Origin: Paulinella micropora
Lineage: Eukaryota > Cercozoa > Imbricatea > Euglyphida > Paulinellidae
Direction: 5' to 3'
Assembly: GCA_019918135.1 (NCBI GenBank)
Contig: WBZZ01002911.1
Coordinates: forward strand, 1 to 64,000
Length of the DNA stretch: 64,000 nucleotides
Shown one piece after another: positions 1 to 10,255 of the stretch. The translations under genes and the position numbers were made by a program. Positions within the stretch are counted from its first letter, which is position 1. Every line of letters starts with the position of its first letter. The notes beneath the pieces are model-generated. The model did no database searches. It had not been told where the DNA came from and was given only the letters and a program-made list of their open reading frames with translations.

Positions 1-85
1 ACGCGCCCCCATGTCCGTGCGCCGGCCTGCTTGCACCAGGAGGGGGAGGAAGAGGGGGCCGGCTGGCTGGACAAACGCGGGGGGG

Positions 86-92
<7 letters not shown>

Positions 93-139
<47 letters not shown>
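93..139. repeat. (CT)n microsatellite
   Basis: About 23 uninterrupted CT dinucleotides are seen directly. Confidence 0.98.
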
Positions 140-141
<2 letters not shown>

Positions 142-181
142 CGCAACAGGTCAGGGACGCGGACAGGGGGCTGCCAGGCAC

Positions 182-350
182 GGCACTGCGGCGTCGTGCC
201 CCGCGGCCGGGGCACCCGGGGCGAGTGCGCGCAAGGGAGGAGGCCAGGCGCTGCGGCGTCGTGCCCCACGGCCGGGGCGCCTGGGGGGGGGGGGGGGCGC
301 GCCAGGGGGGAGGCCGGGCACGGCGTCGTGCCCCGCGGCCGGGGCGCCCC
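182..350. repeat. GC-rich minisatellite, three imperfect copies
   Basis: A unit with the core GGCGTCGTGCCCC followed by GGCCGGGGC recurs near 188, 254 and 322, spaced roughly 65-70 bp apart. G-runs lie between the copies. The function is unknown. Confidence 0.85.
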
Positions 351-512
351 CCCCCCCCTTGGGCGCGGAGGGGGGGGGCCATCGGCCGCCCTAGGGGAGC
401 GGGGCGCGGGAGGGGGGGAGGGGGGAGGGCGGTCGCGGTCGGGGCCGCGTGCGCAGCAGAAAAAGAAGCTCGGGGCCCCGCCAGCCGAACCAGTGCCTGT
501 CCCGGCCTCACC

Positions 513-2234
513 ATGGAGAACTTGCCCCGCCCTGCGGGCCAGCCGCCCGGTCAGCCGCCCGGTACCCCCGCGCCGACGGCGGCCGCGGACAGCGACTCGT
601 TGCCCCTCGAGCTGCAAAAAGAGATCCTGTCTTTCCTCCCGGCATGTACCCTTTTCCTCCTGCTGCGCGTACGTGTCGGGGGCCTCTGGGGCTTGCGGAG
701 CCAGCCCGCGCTGTGGCCGCGGCCCCTGGTGCTAGGCCACGCGCCCTCCCTGGACACGCAACGGCTACTACAGAGCTTGGGAGTCCGTGTCAGGCGCCTG
801 TTCCTCGGCAGCGTGGCCGAGTGGGAACGAGCGGGCGGTCTGCTGCCCTCCCTGGATGTGCGAGAGCTGGCGCTGCTGAATGCACAGAGCGCGGGTGGCT
901 CCCCGGCGGGCCCGCGCGGGCCTCTGTGCTACTTGCACGAGCTGCCACCGGGCGGTCTGGGCGGGGCGCGCCTGCGCAGGCTGTACCTGGGCCGGGCTTC
1001 CCAGCTGCGTTCGTTGCACGGGCTGCACGTGTTGGCGCCCCGCCTGGCCGAGCTGCAGCTAGAGCATTGTTCCTCCCTGCAAGACCTTAGTGGACTCGCC
1101 CTGCTGCCCGAGCTCCGCTGTGTCCGGCTCGCGCACATCCGACCGGCGTTCTCTCTCGGGTCGCTGCAGCGGTCGGCCGCCCGCCTCAGGTCGCTCAGCC
1201 TCCGTCACTGCCCCTTCCTGTCGCAGGAGGAGGCTCTGGCGCGCTGGCCCGACCTAGAAGAGCTCGAGCTGGCCTCTTGCTCTAGCCTGCGCGGCCTGCA
1301 CTTCCTGGCCGGCCATCCCCGGCTCCGCCGGCTGGTGCTGCGCGGCCTGTGGACCCCCGACGTCAGCTCTTGGCTTTCCACCTTGCCGCAGCTGGAATAC
1401 CTACACGTAGAGAACTGTCCCGCCCTCGCCACGCTGACCGCAGGCGAGCCCGGCCTGCCCCGGCTGCGTGAGCTGCGGGTCTTGGACTGCCCCTCGTTGC
1501 AGAGCCTGTGCCTTCCCCACTCTGCGCCCCGCCTCGAGGTGCTGCACGTGCGCGTAGCGCCGCGGGCCGTGGACCCCCTGGGTCGGACGCCTTGGCCGCG
1601 CCTGCCGGAGCTGCGCAGGGTGGACCTAGGTGACCTCGAGCCACCAGGCCACAGCCTGGACTTCTTGGCCGGCGCGCCGCACCTGCACACGCTGCGGCTC
1701 CGTTACCCGGCCGCCGGCTGTGCGTCCCGTGACTGTCCACTCACGCACAACCCCGACCTGCGGCCGCTGGCGGCCTGCCGGGGGCTGCGCGTGCTGTCGC
1801 TGCTGCCGGCGCTGGGCTCGATCGAGCCCTCCGGGCTCGGGCTGCTGCCCGAGCTAAGGGAGCTCGAGCTGCGGGGGCTGGTGTACGCGCCGCTGCCCGC
1901 ACTCCTGTGCCTGCCGAAGCTGCGTGCGCTGCGTCTGCAAACCACCCAAGTCACCTTGTCACTGGCCGCACTAGCCCCGCTGGCCGGGCTGGCCTCGTTG
2001 GACCTGTCCGGCTCCGGGGTCCTGGCCGTCGTCAAGGGCTTGGCTAGCCTGCGCCATCTACGCCAGGTGCGTGTGCACGGCTGCTCCTCGCTGTGCTTCA
2101 TCGAACACCTAGACTTGCTGCGGGCCCAGGGAGTAGACTTGATGGGCCTCCCCGACACCTACCCCTTCCGGCCTGCACAGACGCCGGCGCCCCGCCCGAG
2201 TGCCAAACGACTGCTCACGGGGCCGGACCCCTAG
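513..2234 (+). CDS. F-box / leucine-rich repeat protein 1
   Basis: This is an open frame of 573 residues from an ATG in a reasonable context (CACCATGG). An upstream in-frame extension has no ATG and is low-complexity. After a Pro/Ala-rich leader, residues about 29-72 read as an F-box (SLPLELQKEILSFL and following). The rest is a series of leucine-rich repeats with the LxxLxLxxCxxL spacing seen in LRR-type F-box proteins. In that family the F-box binds Skp1 in an SCF ubiquitin ligase and the LRRs bind the substrate, so a role in host ubiquitination is inferred. F-box proteins are common in several giant-virus lineages. The gene converges with a second F-box/LRR gene that ends 28 bp away. The frame is intact, unlike most neighbours. 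Confidence 0.75.
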   Translation: MENLPRPAGQPPGQPPGTPAPTAAADSDSLPLELQKEILSFLPACTLFLLLRVRVGGLWGLRSQPALWPRPLVLGHAPSLDTQRLLQSLGVRVRRLFLGSVAEWERAGGLLPSLDVRELALLNAQSAGGSPAGPRGPLCYLHELPPGGLGGARLRRLYLGRASQLRSLHGLHVLAPRLAELQLEHCSSLQDLSGLALLPELRCVRLAHIRPAFSLGSLQRSAARLRSLSLRHCPFLSQEEALARWPDLEELELASCSSLRGLHFLAGHPRLRRLVLRGLWTPDVSSWLSTLPQLEYLHVENCPALATLTAGEPGLPRLRELRVLDCPSLQSLCLPHSAPRLEVLHVRVAPRAVDPLGRTPWPRLPELRRVDLGDLEPPGHSLDFLAGAPHLHTLRLRYPAAGCASRDCPLTHNPDLRPLAACRGLRVLSLLPALGSIEPSGLGLLPELRELELRGLVYAPLPALLCLPKLRALRLQTTQVTLSLAALAPLAGLASLDLSGSGVLAVVKGLASLRHLRQVRVHGCSSLCFIEHLDLLRAQGVDLMGLPDTYPFRPAQTPAPRPSAKRLLTGPDP

Positions 2235-2262
2235 GGCACGACGCCGGCCTCCGTCCTGCCTC

Positions 2263-3752
2263 TTACCCCAGGCCAGTGCTTTTAATAACAATCGTTTCTC
2301 TTGCTGTCTGTTCGAACGCCACGGTCCCCGCCCGGCTGCCCTCGCTGCGCGTGGCATCCAGCCGAGCCGCAAATTCCCAGGCGACTTCGTGACGCTCAGC
2401 GTCGTCCGGCCGCTGTGTCCGGTAGGCCGGCTGGTGCGCCGCGCCGAGCTTCAGGCGGGTGTAAGCCAGGGCTAGCGCCACGATGTCTACGTGCTGGAAC
2501 CAGCGCCTTTCCAGGGGGAGGTCCGGCGGCCCGACGTCGGCCGGCCGGGGCGGCTGCGGCCCGGGCAGGCACAGCCGGGGCGGCTGCGCCCCGGGCAGGC
2601 GCAGCCCCCAGAGCCAGAAGCTAGCGGCCCCCGTCGGACGCACGCCCAGCCCCGCCGCCCCGGGCGCCACCACGTCGAGCCCCGCCATGACGGGCCCGAA
2701 GAAGACCACCTGCCCCTCCACCAGGCAGAGCATCCTAGTGTAGCCGGCCACGCGGCGCTGCCGCTCCACTACCTTGCCCGGAAAGTAGACGCGGTCGGCC
2801 AGGCGCAGTGCCGGGAACGCCAGTATGCGCTGAGGGTACGGCCTGTCCCGCTCCCAAGGTACGAAGCGGGCGGCGGCGGGCGCACGCCCCGGCACAGTCC
2901 AAGCCCCGGACCCGAACCACATCGACAACAGTTCATCGCTCCGGAGCTCGTAACACCCACTAAGGTCGAGCTTTTGCAGCAGCGGCAGGTTTGGCAAGGG
3001 CTGCCTCCCCTGGATCCCGGAGCAATCGCGGAGAGACAGCTCCTTTAGGGACTGCATCCCCGCGAGGCCCTGCAGTGTAAAGTCCTCGACGCCGAGGCCA
3101 GCCTCGATTGTTAGCTTCCGCAGCTTTGCCAGTTTGGATAAATCACTACGTGTGACACGCACTTCACTGACGTAAAGCTCCTGCAAGCTCTGCAGCTGGC
3201 TCACGTAAGCGGACCAGCCAGGCATTACAGACTTGCACTCCCTAATCACGAGGCGCTGCAAATTCCCCAGTCCAGCCAAGTGCTTGAACCCGAGCTCAAG
3301 AACCTGGCCACGTTTCGTGGGGCCGGCGGGGTCGGCGGGGTCGGGGAGGTCGGCGAGGTCGAGGTCGAGCTGCCTTAGCTCAGGCCAGAGCTTCACCAGG
3401 AGCTGGCCGCGTTCGTACGTGAGGTCCTTCGGCCCCGTCAGGCACAGCCCGTCCACTGCCAGGCTGGCCCAGGCCCCGCCCCGGGCGCTCAGCAACTCTA
3501 TGGCCAACACCAGGGTCCCTACCTGGACCTTGGCCTGGCTCCAGGCCTGGCCCAGCCAGGCCTGGAAGGCCGTAGCCCGGGCAGGAGTGCTTAGGTCGAG
3601 CTCGGTAGAGCGGAAGCGCGCCCAGGCCCCGGCCTGTCCAGTAATCCGTGCAGCTCGGGGTTCACGGCCCCTAGCTCGGGGTGCCAGCCCAGATAGTTCA
3701 TAACCTGGGGCCAGGCCCCGGCCGGGAACCCCAGGGTAGGTCGGTCCGCCAT
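2263..3752 (-). pseudogene. F-box / leucine-rich repeat protein 2, one frameshift
   Basis: The ATG lies at 3752-3750 on the minus strand. The first about 40 codons give an F-box-like start (PAGAWPQVMNYLGWHPELG). That frame meets a stop near 3,595. The continuing coding frame begins around 3,637, which indicates a one-base indel in a short GGCC/GGGG context. The downstream frame (about 415 residues from about 3,510) carries LRRs such as LQRLVIRECKSV and LQKLDLSGCYEL, then a C-terminal region of unknown fold with a conserved-looking DRVYFPGKV segment. The role inferred is the same as for protein 1: a substrate adaptor for SCF. It is divergently placed from RPB1 with 292 bp between the ATGs. The frameshift may be decay or a sequencing error. 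Confidence 0.65.
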
Positions 3753-4044
3753 GCTTTCCTTTGTTGGTTTAGCTGTCGGTCATGGCCGGGAGCGCGCGTC
3801 GTAGAGGGAGGGAACGGCCTGGACGGCAGGGAAGCGAGCGCGGCTGGGATTGGTACCCTCCCCCTGCAGTCCCCCTTCTCCCCTGCACTCTCCCTCTCCG
3901 GAGACAGAGAGAGGAGAGAGAAGAGAGCGTCCTCCTTTCACCCCCAGCCAGGGGAGAAGAGCCGGCCTCCTCCCGTTCTCTCTGGGCTGGCCACATTGCC
4001 ACGCCGAGCAGAGACGAAGCGGCTGTGGGGTCAGCCCCGGCCGC
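3753..4044. promoter_or_regulatory. Divergent intergenic region between F-box gene 2 and RPB1
   Basis: These 292 bp separate two divergent ATGs, so promoters for both must lie here if they are expressed. A purine-rich tract (GA repeats, about 3,901-3,927) is the only obvious motif. No TATA box is evident. Confidence 0.4.
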
Positions 4045-7000
4045 ATGTGGCAAGAAGTCCAGGAGGTGCGCGCGCCCTGCCCGGCGGACGGCGACGACCA
4101 TTACGTGCTCAGCCTGGCCGCCGAGCTAGCTACTGACCTGGACGTGCGGGACGTGTCGGCCGGCTGGCTGTCGGTGCTTGGCACCGAGGAGAACCAGGCC
4201 AAGTTCACGTACCACGACCCCGTGCTGACGCCCGACAGCGCCACCAAGTGCTGCTCCTTGTGCGAGCAAGACCTGCTGGCCTGCACCTACCACTCCTTCC
4301 ACCTCGAGGTACCGGAGCCGTGGCTGCTCTCCCAGTTCGAAAAGCAGGCGTCGCTGGCCCTGTCCCTGGTGTGTAAGCAATGCGGGGCCTTCTTGTGGGA
4401 CACGGCGGTGCTGGCCAAGGAGGAGGCGGGGCCGGCGGCCTGCGTGGCCGACGGCCGGGCCGTCCTGAGCCAGGAGCAGCAGCGCGCGCTCGTCGAGTCC
4501 CTGGACCGGGTGACGGGGTTGGCCCAGCTGCAGCTCCAGGTCGCCCACGCGCCCGGCCACGCCAGCGGGCAGGACGAGGTGGCCTGGGCCGCCAGGTGGG
4601 GCGACTGGCAGGCCTGCGCCGGGGACGAGCCCGGGGCCGCGGGCCCGGACCTGCTGGCCTGCCCCGCGGCGTCCGACACGAGCAGGCGCTCGTGGCTGCT
4701 GACAGCCGAGGGGGCGGCGGGGGCGGCCGCCGCCGTGGGCGGCGCGTGGCCCGGCCCGGCGGCGGCGCTGGAGGCCTGGGTGTCCGTTCTGGCCCGGGTC
4801 CGCGAGCGCTGGAACGGGCTGCTGGCGCAGCAGCACCGCCGCAACAAGCTGTCGCACGCCGCCGCCCAGCGACAGCGCACGGACGTATTGCTGGGGGGCG
4901 TGCTGCTAGCCAGGCTGCAGCAGGTGTGGCGCGCGCTCGCCTGCGCAGCCGGACAGCCGTTCTCGCTGGCAGCGGCGGCGTGCCTGAGCCTGCGTGAGGC
5001 GTCCCTGGCCGAGGCGCTGCTGCAGCGCCTGCAGAAGCTGGCGCACGCGGGCGTGACCCGCCGGCTGCCGCGCGGGCTGGGCCGCGAGCTGCCCCCGGCG
5101 CTGGCGGCGGAGCTGCAGTCGGCGGCCGGGCTGAAGGAGCAGCTCGTGGCCTGCCGGGCCCGGCTCGCGGTCCTCGGCGGCTGCCGGGAGGCGTTGCGCG
5201 ACTTTGAGCGGCGCGAGGAGGCCGCGCGGGGGCTGCTGCCGGCGCCGCCGGTCCGGGGCCTGGGCTCAGCCGCCCCCGTGGCCGCGCCGGGCGCGGCGCT
5301 CATGTCCCGCGCCCTGGGCAGCGCCCTGGCCCGCAAGCGGGGTGTCGTGCGCTGTGCGGTGGGGGCGGGCGGCTGCGGCTGCGCGCAGCCCCGCCTGGTC
5401 AAGCTGTGTGGCCTGTGGGCCGAGGTCCAGTTCCGCGGCCCCGCCGGCCGCGCGGCGCTCGAGAACTTGTGCGGCTGGTGCTGCCCCCGGGCCGGCGGCG
5501 GTCGGGCGCAGGTGCCCTTGGCGGCGCTGCGCGCCTGGCTCGCCGCGGCGCCGGCCGACGCCTGGGTGCGGGCCCGCCTGCCCGCGCCCAGGCGCCGGCC
5601 GACGCCTGGGTGCGGGCCCGCCTGCCCGCGCACCCCGAACGGCTCTTCCGCTTCGCGTGCCTGGTCCCCTCGCGCGCGCTGCTGCCCGTGACGCACGCGA
5701 GCGTGGACTGCCGCCAGGTGCTGCTGAGCTACGGCCACGAGCTGGCCGACAACGCGTACGCAGTCGCCGACCTGCTGCGCTGCGCCTGGGAGCTCCGGCT
5801 GGCGCTGGAGCGGCACCTGGGGGGGCGGGCGTGGGACAACCCCGCCCGGGCCGCGCCCGGCGCCCCGCTGGCGCTCGAGGCGGGCGCGCTGTGGCAGCAG
5901 GGGCCGGGCTGCGTGCTGACGACCTAGTACCTCCGCACGCTGACAGCCGCCTACAACTGCTGGTGTGCGGGCCTCACGAGCCACGCGCCCGTGCACCCCC
6001 CGGCGCCCCACTCGGCGGCCGCGGCCCCGCCCACGGTCCCGCCCGCGCTGCGGCCGCCCGAGGGGCTCCGCAGCCTCAGCGAGCTCCTGAGCCGCAAGGA
6101 CTGCGAGTTCCGCAAGAACGGCCTCGGCAAGCGCCTCAACTGCTCCGGCCGCGGGGTCCTGATCGGCGTCGCCACCGTCCCGGTGGGGCACGTCATGGTG
6201 GGCTGGGGCTTGCTGCGCACGCAGTTCGAGTGTGTGCGCGTCACGGCACAGAACGTGGAGTCGGTGCGCGCCCGGGCTGACCTGATCCAGTGGGCGCGGG
6301 CCCGGCTGCGCGGCTGGCAGGCGCTGCTGGCCCGGCTGCGCGACGAGGGCCGGGCGGCCGAGGCAGTGGCCCTGCGGGAGCGCAACCCCGACCTCGTGTA
6401 CGGGGACGTGTACCCCGCGCTGGGCCTGCTGTGGCGGCGGCCGCGGGGCGCGCAGCGGGCGGCGTGGGCGCAAGCCCCCCAGCGCGGCTCCGTGTTCAAC
6501 CCCCTGGCCTTCTGCCCCCCGCTCCTGCTCGACGAGCTGGCCGCCGCCGGCGCGGGCCGGGGGGGCGCGCGGCCGTACTCGGACTTCCTCCACGTGGGCG
6601 ACGTGCTGGAGATGAGCCTCACGCAGGGCAGCAAGATCCTCATCAACCGCCAGCCCACGCTGTCGCCGCAGAGCGCGCGCGTGTTCTCGGTCCTCGTGCC
6701 CCGCACCGACCTCTTCAGCGAGCCCCCCTCGTGCCTGGCGGCGCTGTCCCGCCTGCACGCGCGGCGGCTCGCGGTGGACCGGCCCGAGTTTGCCCCGCAG
6801 CACTTCTGCCTGGCGCTCAACCCGATCGAAGAGATCCCCTTCAACGGCAACAACGACGGGGACGTCATCACGCTGGTGGCGCTGCAGGACCCCCTGGACG
6901 GCTTGTCGGCGGACGAGGCCATCGGCTCCTGCCAGCACATTGTGACGCGCGCCGCGTCCGAGAACGTGGCCAAGCTCGCCTGGGACAACCTCAACGTCCT

Positions 7001-9964
7001 GGCGGGCGCGCTCCGGGGGCCCGACACCTTCGGCCCGGCCGACGTCCTGTCCCTGCGTGCGCAGCTGGAGCGGCACATGCATGCGCCCCCCGGCTACCTG
7101 CGCGCGGGCCCGGGGCCGCCGGACGACGGCTGGACCGCGTGGGACGTGCTGGGTTGGTTCCTGCCCCTGTCCTTCGTGAGCCAGGCGCATGCCCGCCACG
7201 CGCTGGCGTTGGGTAGGGGGGGCAAGCCGGGGCCGCTGGGCCCCCCCGCGCCGCCCCTGGGCCAGGGCCGCGACAGCCTCTTCAAGCTCCTGTACAGCGA
7301 CTACGCCCCCCAGTGGGCGGCCTTCTTCCTCGACTGCGTCAACGTGTTCGTGGCCTGGCTGAACCGCCGCCGCGCCCTCACGCTGTCGCTGGCGGACCTG
7401 GCCCCGCGCCCCGCGGCGGAGCTGCCGCCCCCCCCGGCCCCGGCGCCGGCCCCGGCCCCGGGCGTGCCCCGCCCCCGCCCCCGGGCCGCCGGCCGGGCTT
7501 GGTACGCCGTGAGCGGCGCCTGGCCGCCCTGCTGGCGGCGGACCTGGGCGCCGAGCGCGACCTGCTCGCCCGGTGCAGCCAGCACGTGGCCCGGCTGCGG
7601 TCCCTGGCGCAAGAACACCAGCGGGCCTGGCTGGCCGCGCCGCACACGCGCGGGATCATGTCCAGCATCGTGTCGGGCGCCAAGGGCTCCCTCGAGGACG
7701 TGCAGCAGTTGCAGCTCCAGGCCGGCCTGCACCTGTACGCCTGCTCCCTGATCGAGCCGAGCGTCGGCGGCCGGCGCAGCGCCTACTCGCGCCCCGGCGC
7801 GCCCGACGACAGCGGCTTCGTGGGCGAGTCCTTCCTGGCCGGGCTGTCGCTGCGCAGCTTCGGCTGGCACATGGCCGCGTCGCGCGAGGTCGTGGGCCAG
7901 AACGTGCGGACCGTGGCCACCACGGGCTACTTCCAGCACACCCTCAACTTTGTGTTGCAGGGCGCTTACCTGGCGCACCCGGGCCTTCTGGTGCGCGGGC
8001 GGGACTGCGTCATCGACTTCCCCGGCCGGCTGCAGGACGGGCTCCACTGGCGCCCGGTCGAGTCACGGCTCGCCGACCTCTTGCAGCAGCAACACCAGCA
8101 GCGCGCCAGGCCCTGCGGCCGGTACCCGCTGCTCCCGCGGTGCCTCGAGCGCCCCCCGCCCGCCGGGGCGCAGGTGGCCACGGGCGCGTGCGGCCACTGC
8201 CGGGACCTGTGGGCCGCGGTCCAGACAGAGCTGGGCGTCCGGCCGGCCGAGGAGGAGCGCGTGCGGCGCTCCGTCGCCCTGTTCGCCCGCCTGCGCTGGC
8301 GGGCGGCGCTCGTCCGCCCGGACGCGGCCTGGGCCCCGCAGGCGCCCTTTGGCCTGCCTGAGCTGGTGTGCCGGGTGCGCCGGGGCTACCCGGCGCTGGC
8401 ACGGGATGCACCGCTCGAACCGGAGCGCGAGGCCGCCGGGCCCACGAGCTCGTGGAGCGCGCCGTCCTGGCCCTGCTGCAATCGCCGGACGAGGACGCCT
8501 GGTCCAGCCCGCAAGCGTACGTCTCGTCGGAGCTCACGGCCCACCGCGCGGCCGGCGTCTACGCCCTGTCGCTCTGCCTGTTGGAGGCACTGCTCAAGCA
8601 GGTCCTGTACTGTTGCCGGCGCTCGCTGCTGCACTTTGGCCACTCCGTGGGGGGCCTGGCCGCCTCCTCGTACGGCCACCTGGGCACCCAGCTCACGCTC
8701 AACACCCTGCACAAGGCCAGCAGCGTCATGCGGTCCACCGAGGGTCTCCCGCGCATCCTGGCCCTGACCAGGCTGCAGCCGAAGCAGCGGGACTACTTCG
8801 TGCTCGGCCGGGTGCGCTCGTTGCCCGAGATCGAGCGCGGGCTCGACCCCGCGGCCCGCGGCCGCGTGCCGGCCCTGCACAGCGGCAGCGCGCCCGCCGA
8901 GTTCGTCAACTTCTTTGAGCAGCTCGAACCGTACGAGCTCTGCCTCGAGCTGCACGGCTTCCGGGACTACCACCAGGAGCTGCGCGCGGCCCAGGCGCAG
9001 GCCGCCGCGCGCGGGCGGACGCTCTGGCTGTACCAGCAGGACCTGGACCTGGACGCCGGCGGGGGACGCGTGCGCCGCCGCCGGGGCGGCGGCGGCGGCG
9101 CCCCGGTGTCGGCGGAGGGCTGTGTCCTCGAGCTGGACGGCGAGGCCTGCGCCCGGCGCGGGCTGACCCACCGCCTGGTGGTCGCGGCCGTCCGCGCCCA
9201 GCTGCCCGCCTTCCTGGCGCTGTCGGCCTGGGTCGAGGCCCCCGCCGGGGACGCCGTGCCCCCCCACGCCCGCCTGTACCTGATCGCCCGCTTGGTCCGG
9301 CCCGCCGCCGGGGACGACGGGTCCCCGAAGCGGCCGCCAGCCCCCGCCGCCGGTGGCGGTGTGTCCCCGGCGCTGCCGCCCACCACCCGCCGGGTGCGCG
9401 CCAGCACGTACCAGTACAACAGCACCGAGCTGTTCTGTACGTCAGCCCTGCGCCGGGCCCTGGCCGCCTGCTGGCCCGCGACCGGCGTCGCCAAGGCCAG
9501 CTACGACCGGGCGTCGTCCGTGCTCAGCCTGGCGCTGCAGCCGGGCCAGGTAAGCCTGGAGCGGCTGCGCAAGCTGCTCGCCCGCCCGGAGTGGGTGCCC
9601 GAGACCGTCGAGTTCAGCGACCCTTCGCTCGCGTACCAGCTGCTTGGCATCGAGGCGGCGGCGCTGTGCATGCGCTACGAGCTGGGCCGGTCCCTGGCGG
9701 GCATCGGGGGCCTCAACCAGCTGCACCGAAACACTGTCGCGCGTGATGACGCACACGGGCACGCTGCTGCCCGTCAGCCGCAGCGGCTACGAGAAGCTGG
9801 AGCGGGACCCGTTCGAGAAGTCACTCTTTGAACGCAACGGCCGCACCTTCCTCGGCGAGAGCCTGGGACAGGCCTCCCACCCCGAGTCGTCCTACTGGAG
9901 TTTTTTTAGTGGCCGGCCACCCCCCCTGGGGGACGCCTTCTTCCGGCTCCGGCCGTGCGACTGA
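4045..9964 (+). pseudogene. RNA polymerase II-type largest subunit (RPB1-like), broken
   Basis: This is a very divergent but unmistakable RPB1. In order: an N-terminal zinc motif CxxC-x6-CxxH near 4,249-4,300; a second CxxC (CKQCG) near 4,372; a Cys-rich GGCGCAQP segment near 5,371 after an insertion of about 320 residues; RKNGLGKRLNCSGRG (about 6,112); NRQPTLSPQSARV (about 6,646); the metal-A loop reading NGNNDGD (6843-6863) where NADFDGD is canonical; SIVSGAKGS in the funnel (about 7,665); TGYFQHTL after the bridge-helix region (about 7,920); and trigger-loop TLNTLH with its His (about 8,695). No heptad-repeat CTD follows. The reading frame breaks at a 44-bp tandem duplication (5547-5631), an in-frame TAG (5925-5927), and shifts near 7,490, 8,430 and 9,735. 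The family transcribes DNA in the nucleus or viral factory. This copy is probably non-functional, or the assembly is faulty. Confidence 0.9.
5547..5631. repeat. 44-bp tandem duplication inside RPB1
   Basis: The unit starting GGCGCCGGCCGACGCC at 5547 recurs at 5591 with near-perfect identity. Because 44 is not a multiple of three, it shifts the RPB1 frame. Coding resemblance before and after it falls in different frames, as expected for a recent duplication. Confidence 0.95.
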
Positions 9965-10017
9965 CCCCGAGCGGACCCCGAGCGGACTCCGCACGGACTC
10001 CGCACGGACCCCGAGCG
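9963..10017. repeat. 11-bp tandem repeat, five copies
   Basis: Five copies of GACYCCGMRCG-type units (variants GACCCCGAGCG and GACTCCGCACG) start at the RPB1 stop codon. Confidence 0.95.
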
Positions 10018-10255
10018 GCGTGAGGCACACACCGGCACGGCCACACACCAAGAGGGGGAGAGGGACGGCCGGCAGGCAAAAGGCAGGGTTGTACAGTCTG
10101 CCCCCCCCCCCCAGTATGGCTAACAGGCTAGTTCTCTTTCCCTGGCTAGTTGCACCTGACCGCCAGGGCAGGCAGCAGGACCGCCAGGGCAGGCAGCAGG
10201 GAGGCGGCGGCTGCCTCGTCCTAGGGAAGTATTTCTTTATTACAGAGGCTCTTGC
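9965..10255. other. Convergent spacer between RPB1 and recombinase-like A
   Basis: No gene is seen. The spacer includes most of the 11-bp repeats and a 21-bp unit present twice in tandem (10158-10199, GACCGCCAGGGCAGGCAGCAG with one extra base). The two flanking genes end towards each other, so this region should hold both transcript ends. Confidence 0.6.

Larger units (their letters stand above)
1..512. other. GC-rich, repeat-rich leader without a supported gene
   Basis: This stretch is dominated by simple repeats and G or C runs. Long open frames cross it only because the composition is so GC-rich. It holds a CT microsatellite and three copies of a GC-rich unit, listed separately, and it ends at the ATG of the first F-box gene. 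I see no independent gene. Any promoter for the downstream gene would lie here, but no clear TATA or initiator element is visible. Confidence 0.6.

Noticed and set aside
11..735. Open frames with Ser/Leu runs at the left end
   Set aside because: They are translations of the CT microsatellite and G-runs, without ATG-supported constraint.
5540..5635. 44-bp RPB1 duplication as a tiny intron
   Set aside because: No GT-AG pair bounds a unit of the right length. Exact tandem identity indicates duplication.
5925..5927. Programmed readthrough of the RPB1 stop
   Set aside because: No readthrough context is recognised, and four other lesions in the gene make decay more likely.
4287..7199. 970-codon open frame antisense to RPB1
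   Set aside because: It is a shadow of GC-rich coding on the other strand. It has no domain pattern, and RPB1 motifs lie opposite.
7301..9267. Other long minus-strand frames over RPB1
   Set aside because: Same reason: stop-poor antisense frames in GC-rich sequence.
9963..10060. Repeats after RPB1 as a cryptic CTD
   Set aside because: The 11-bp unit is not a multiple of three, and no YSPTSPS-like heptad appears in any frame.
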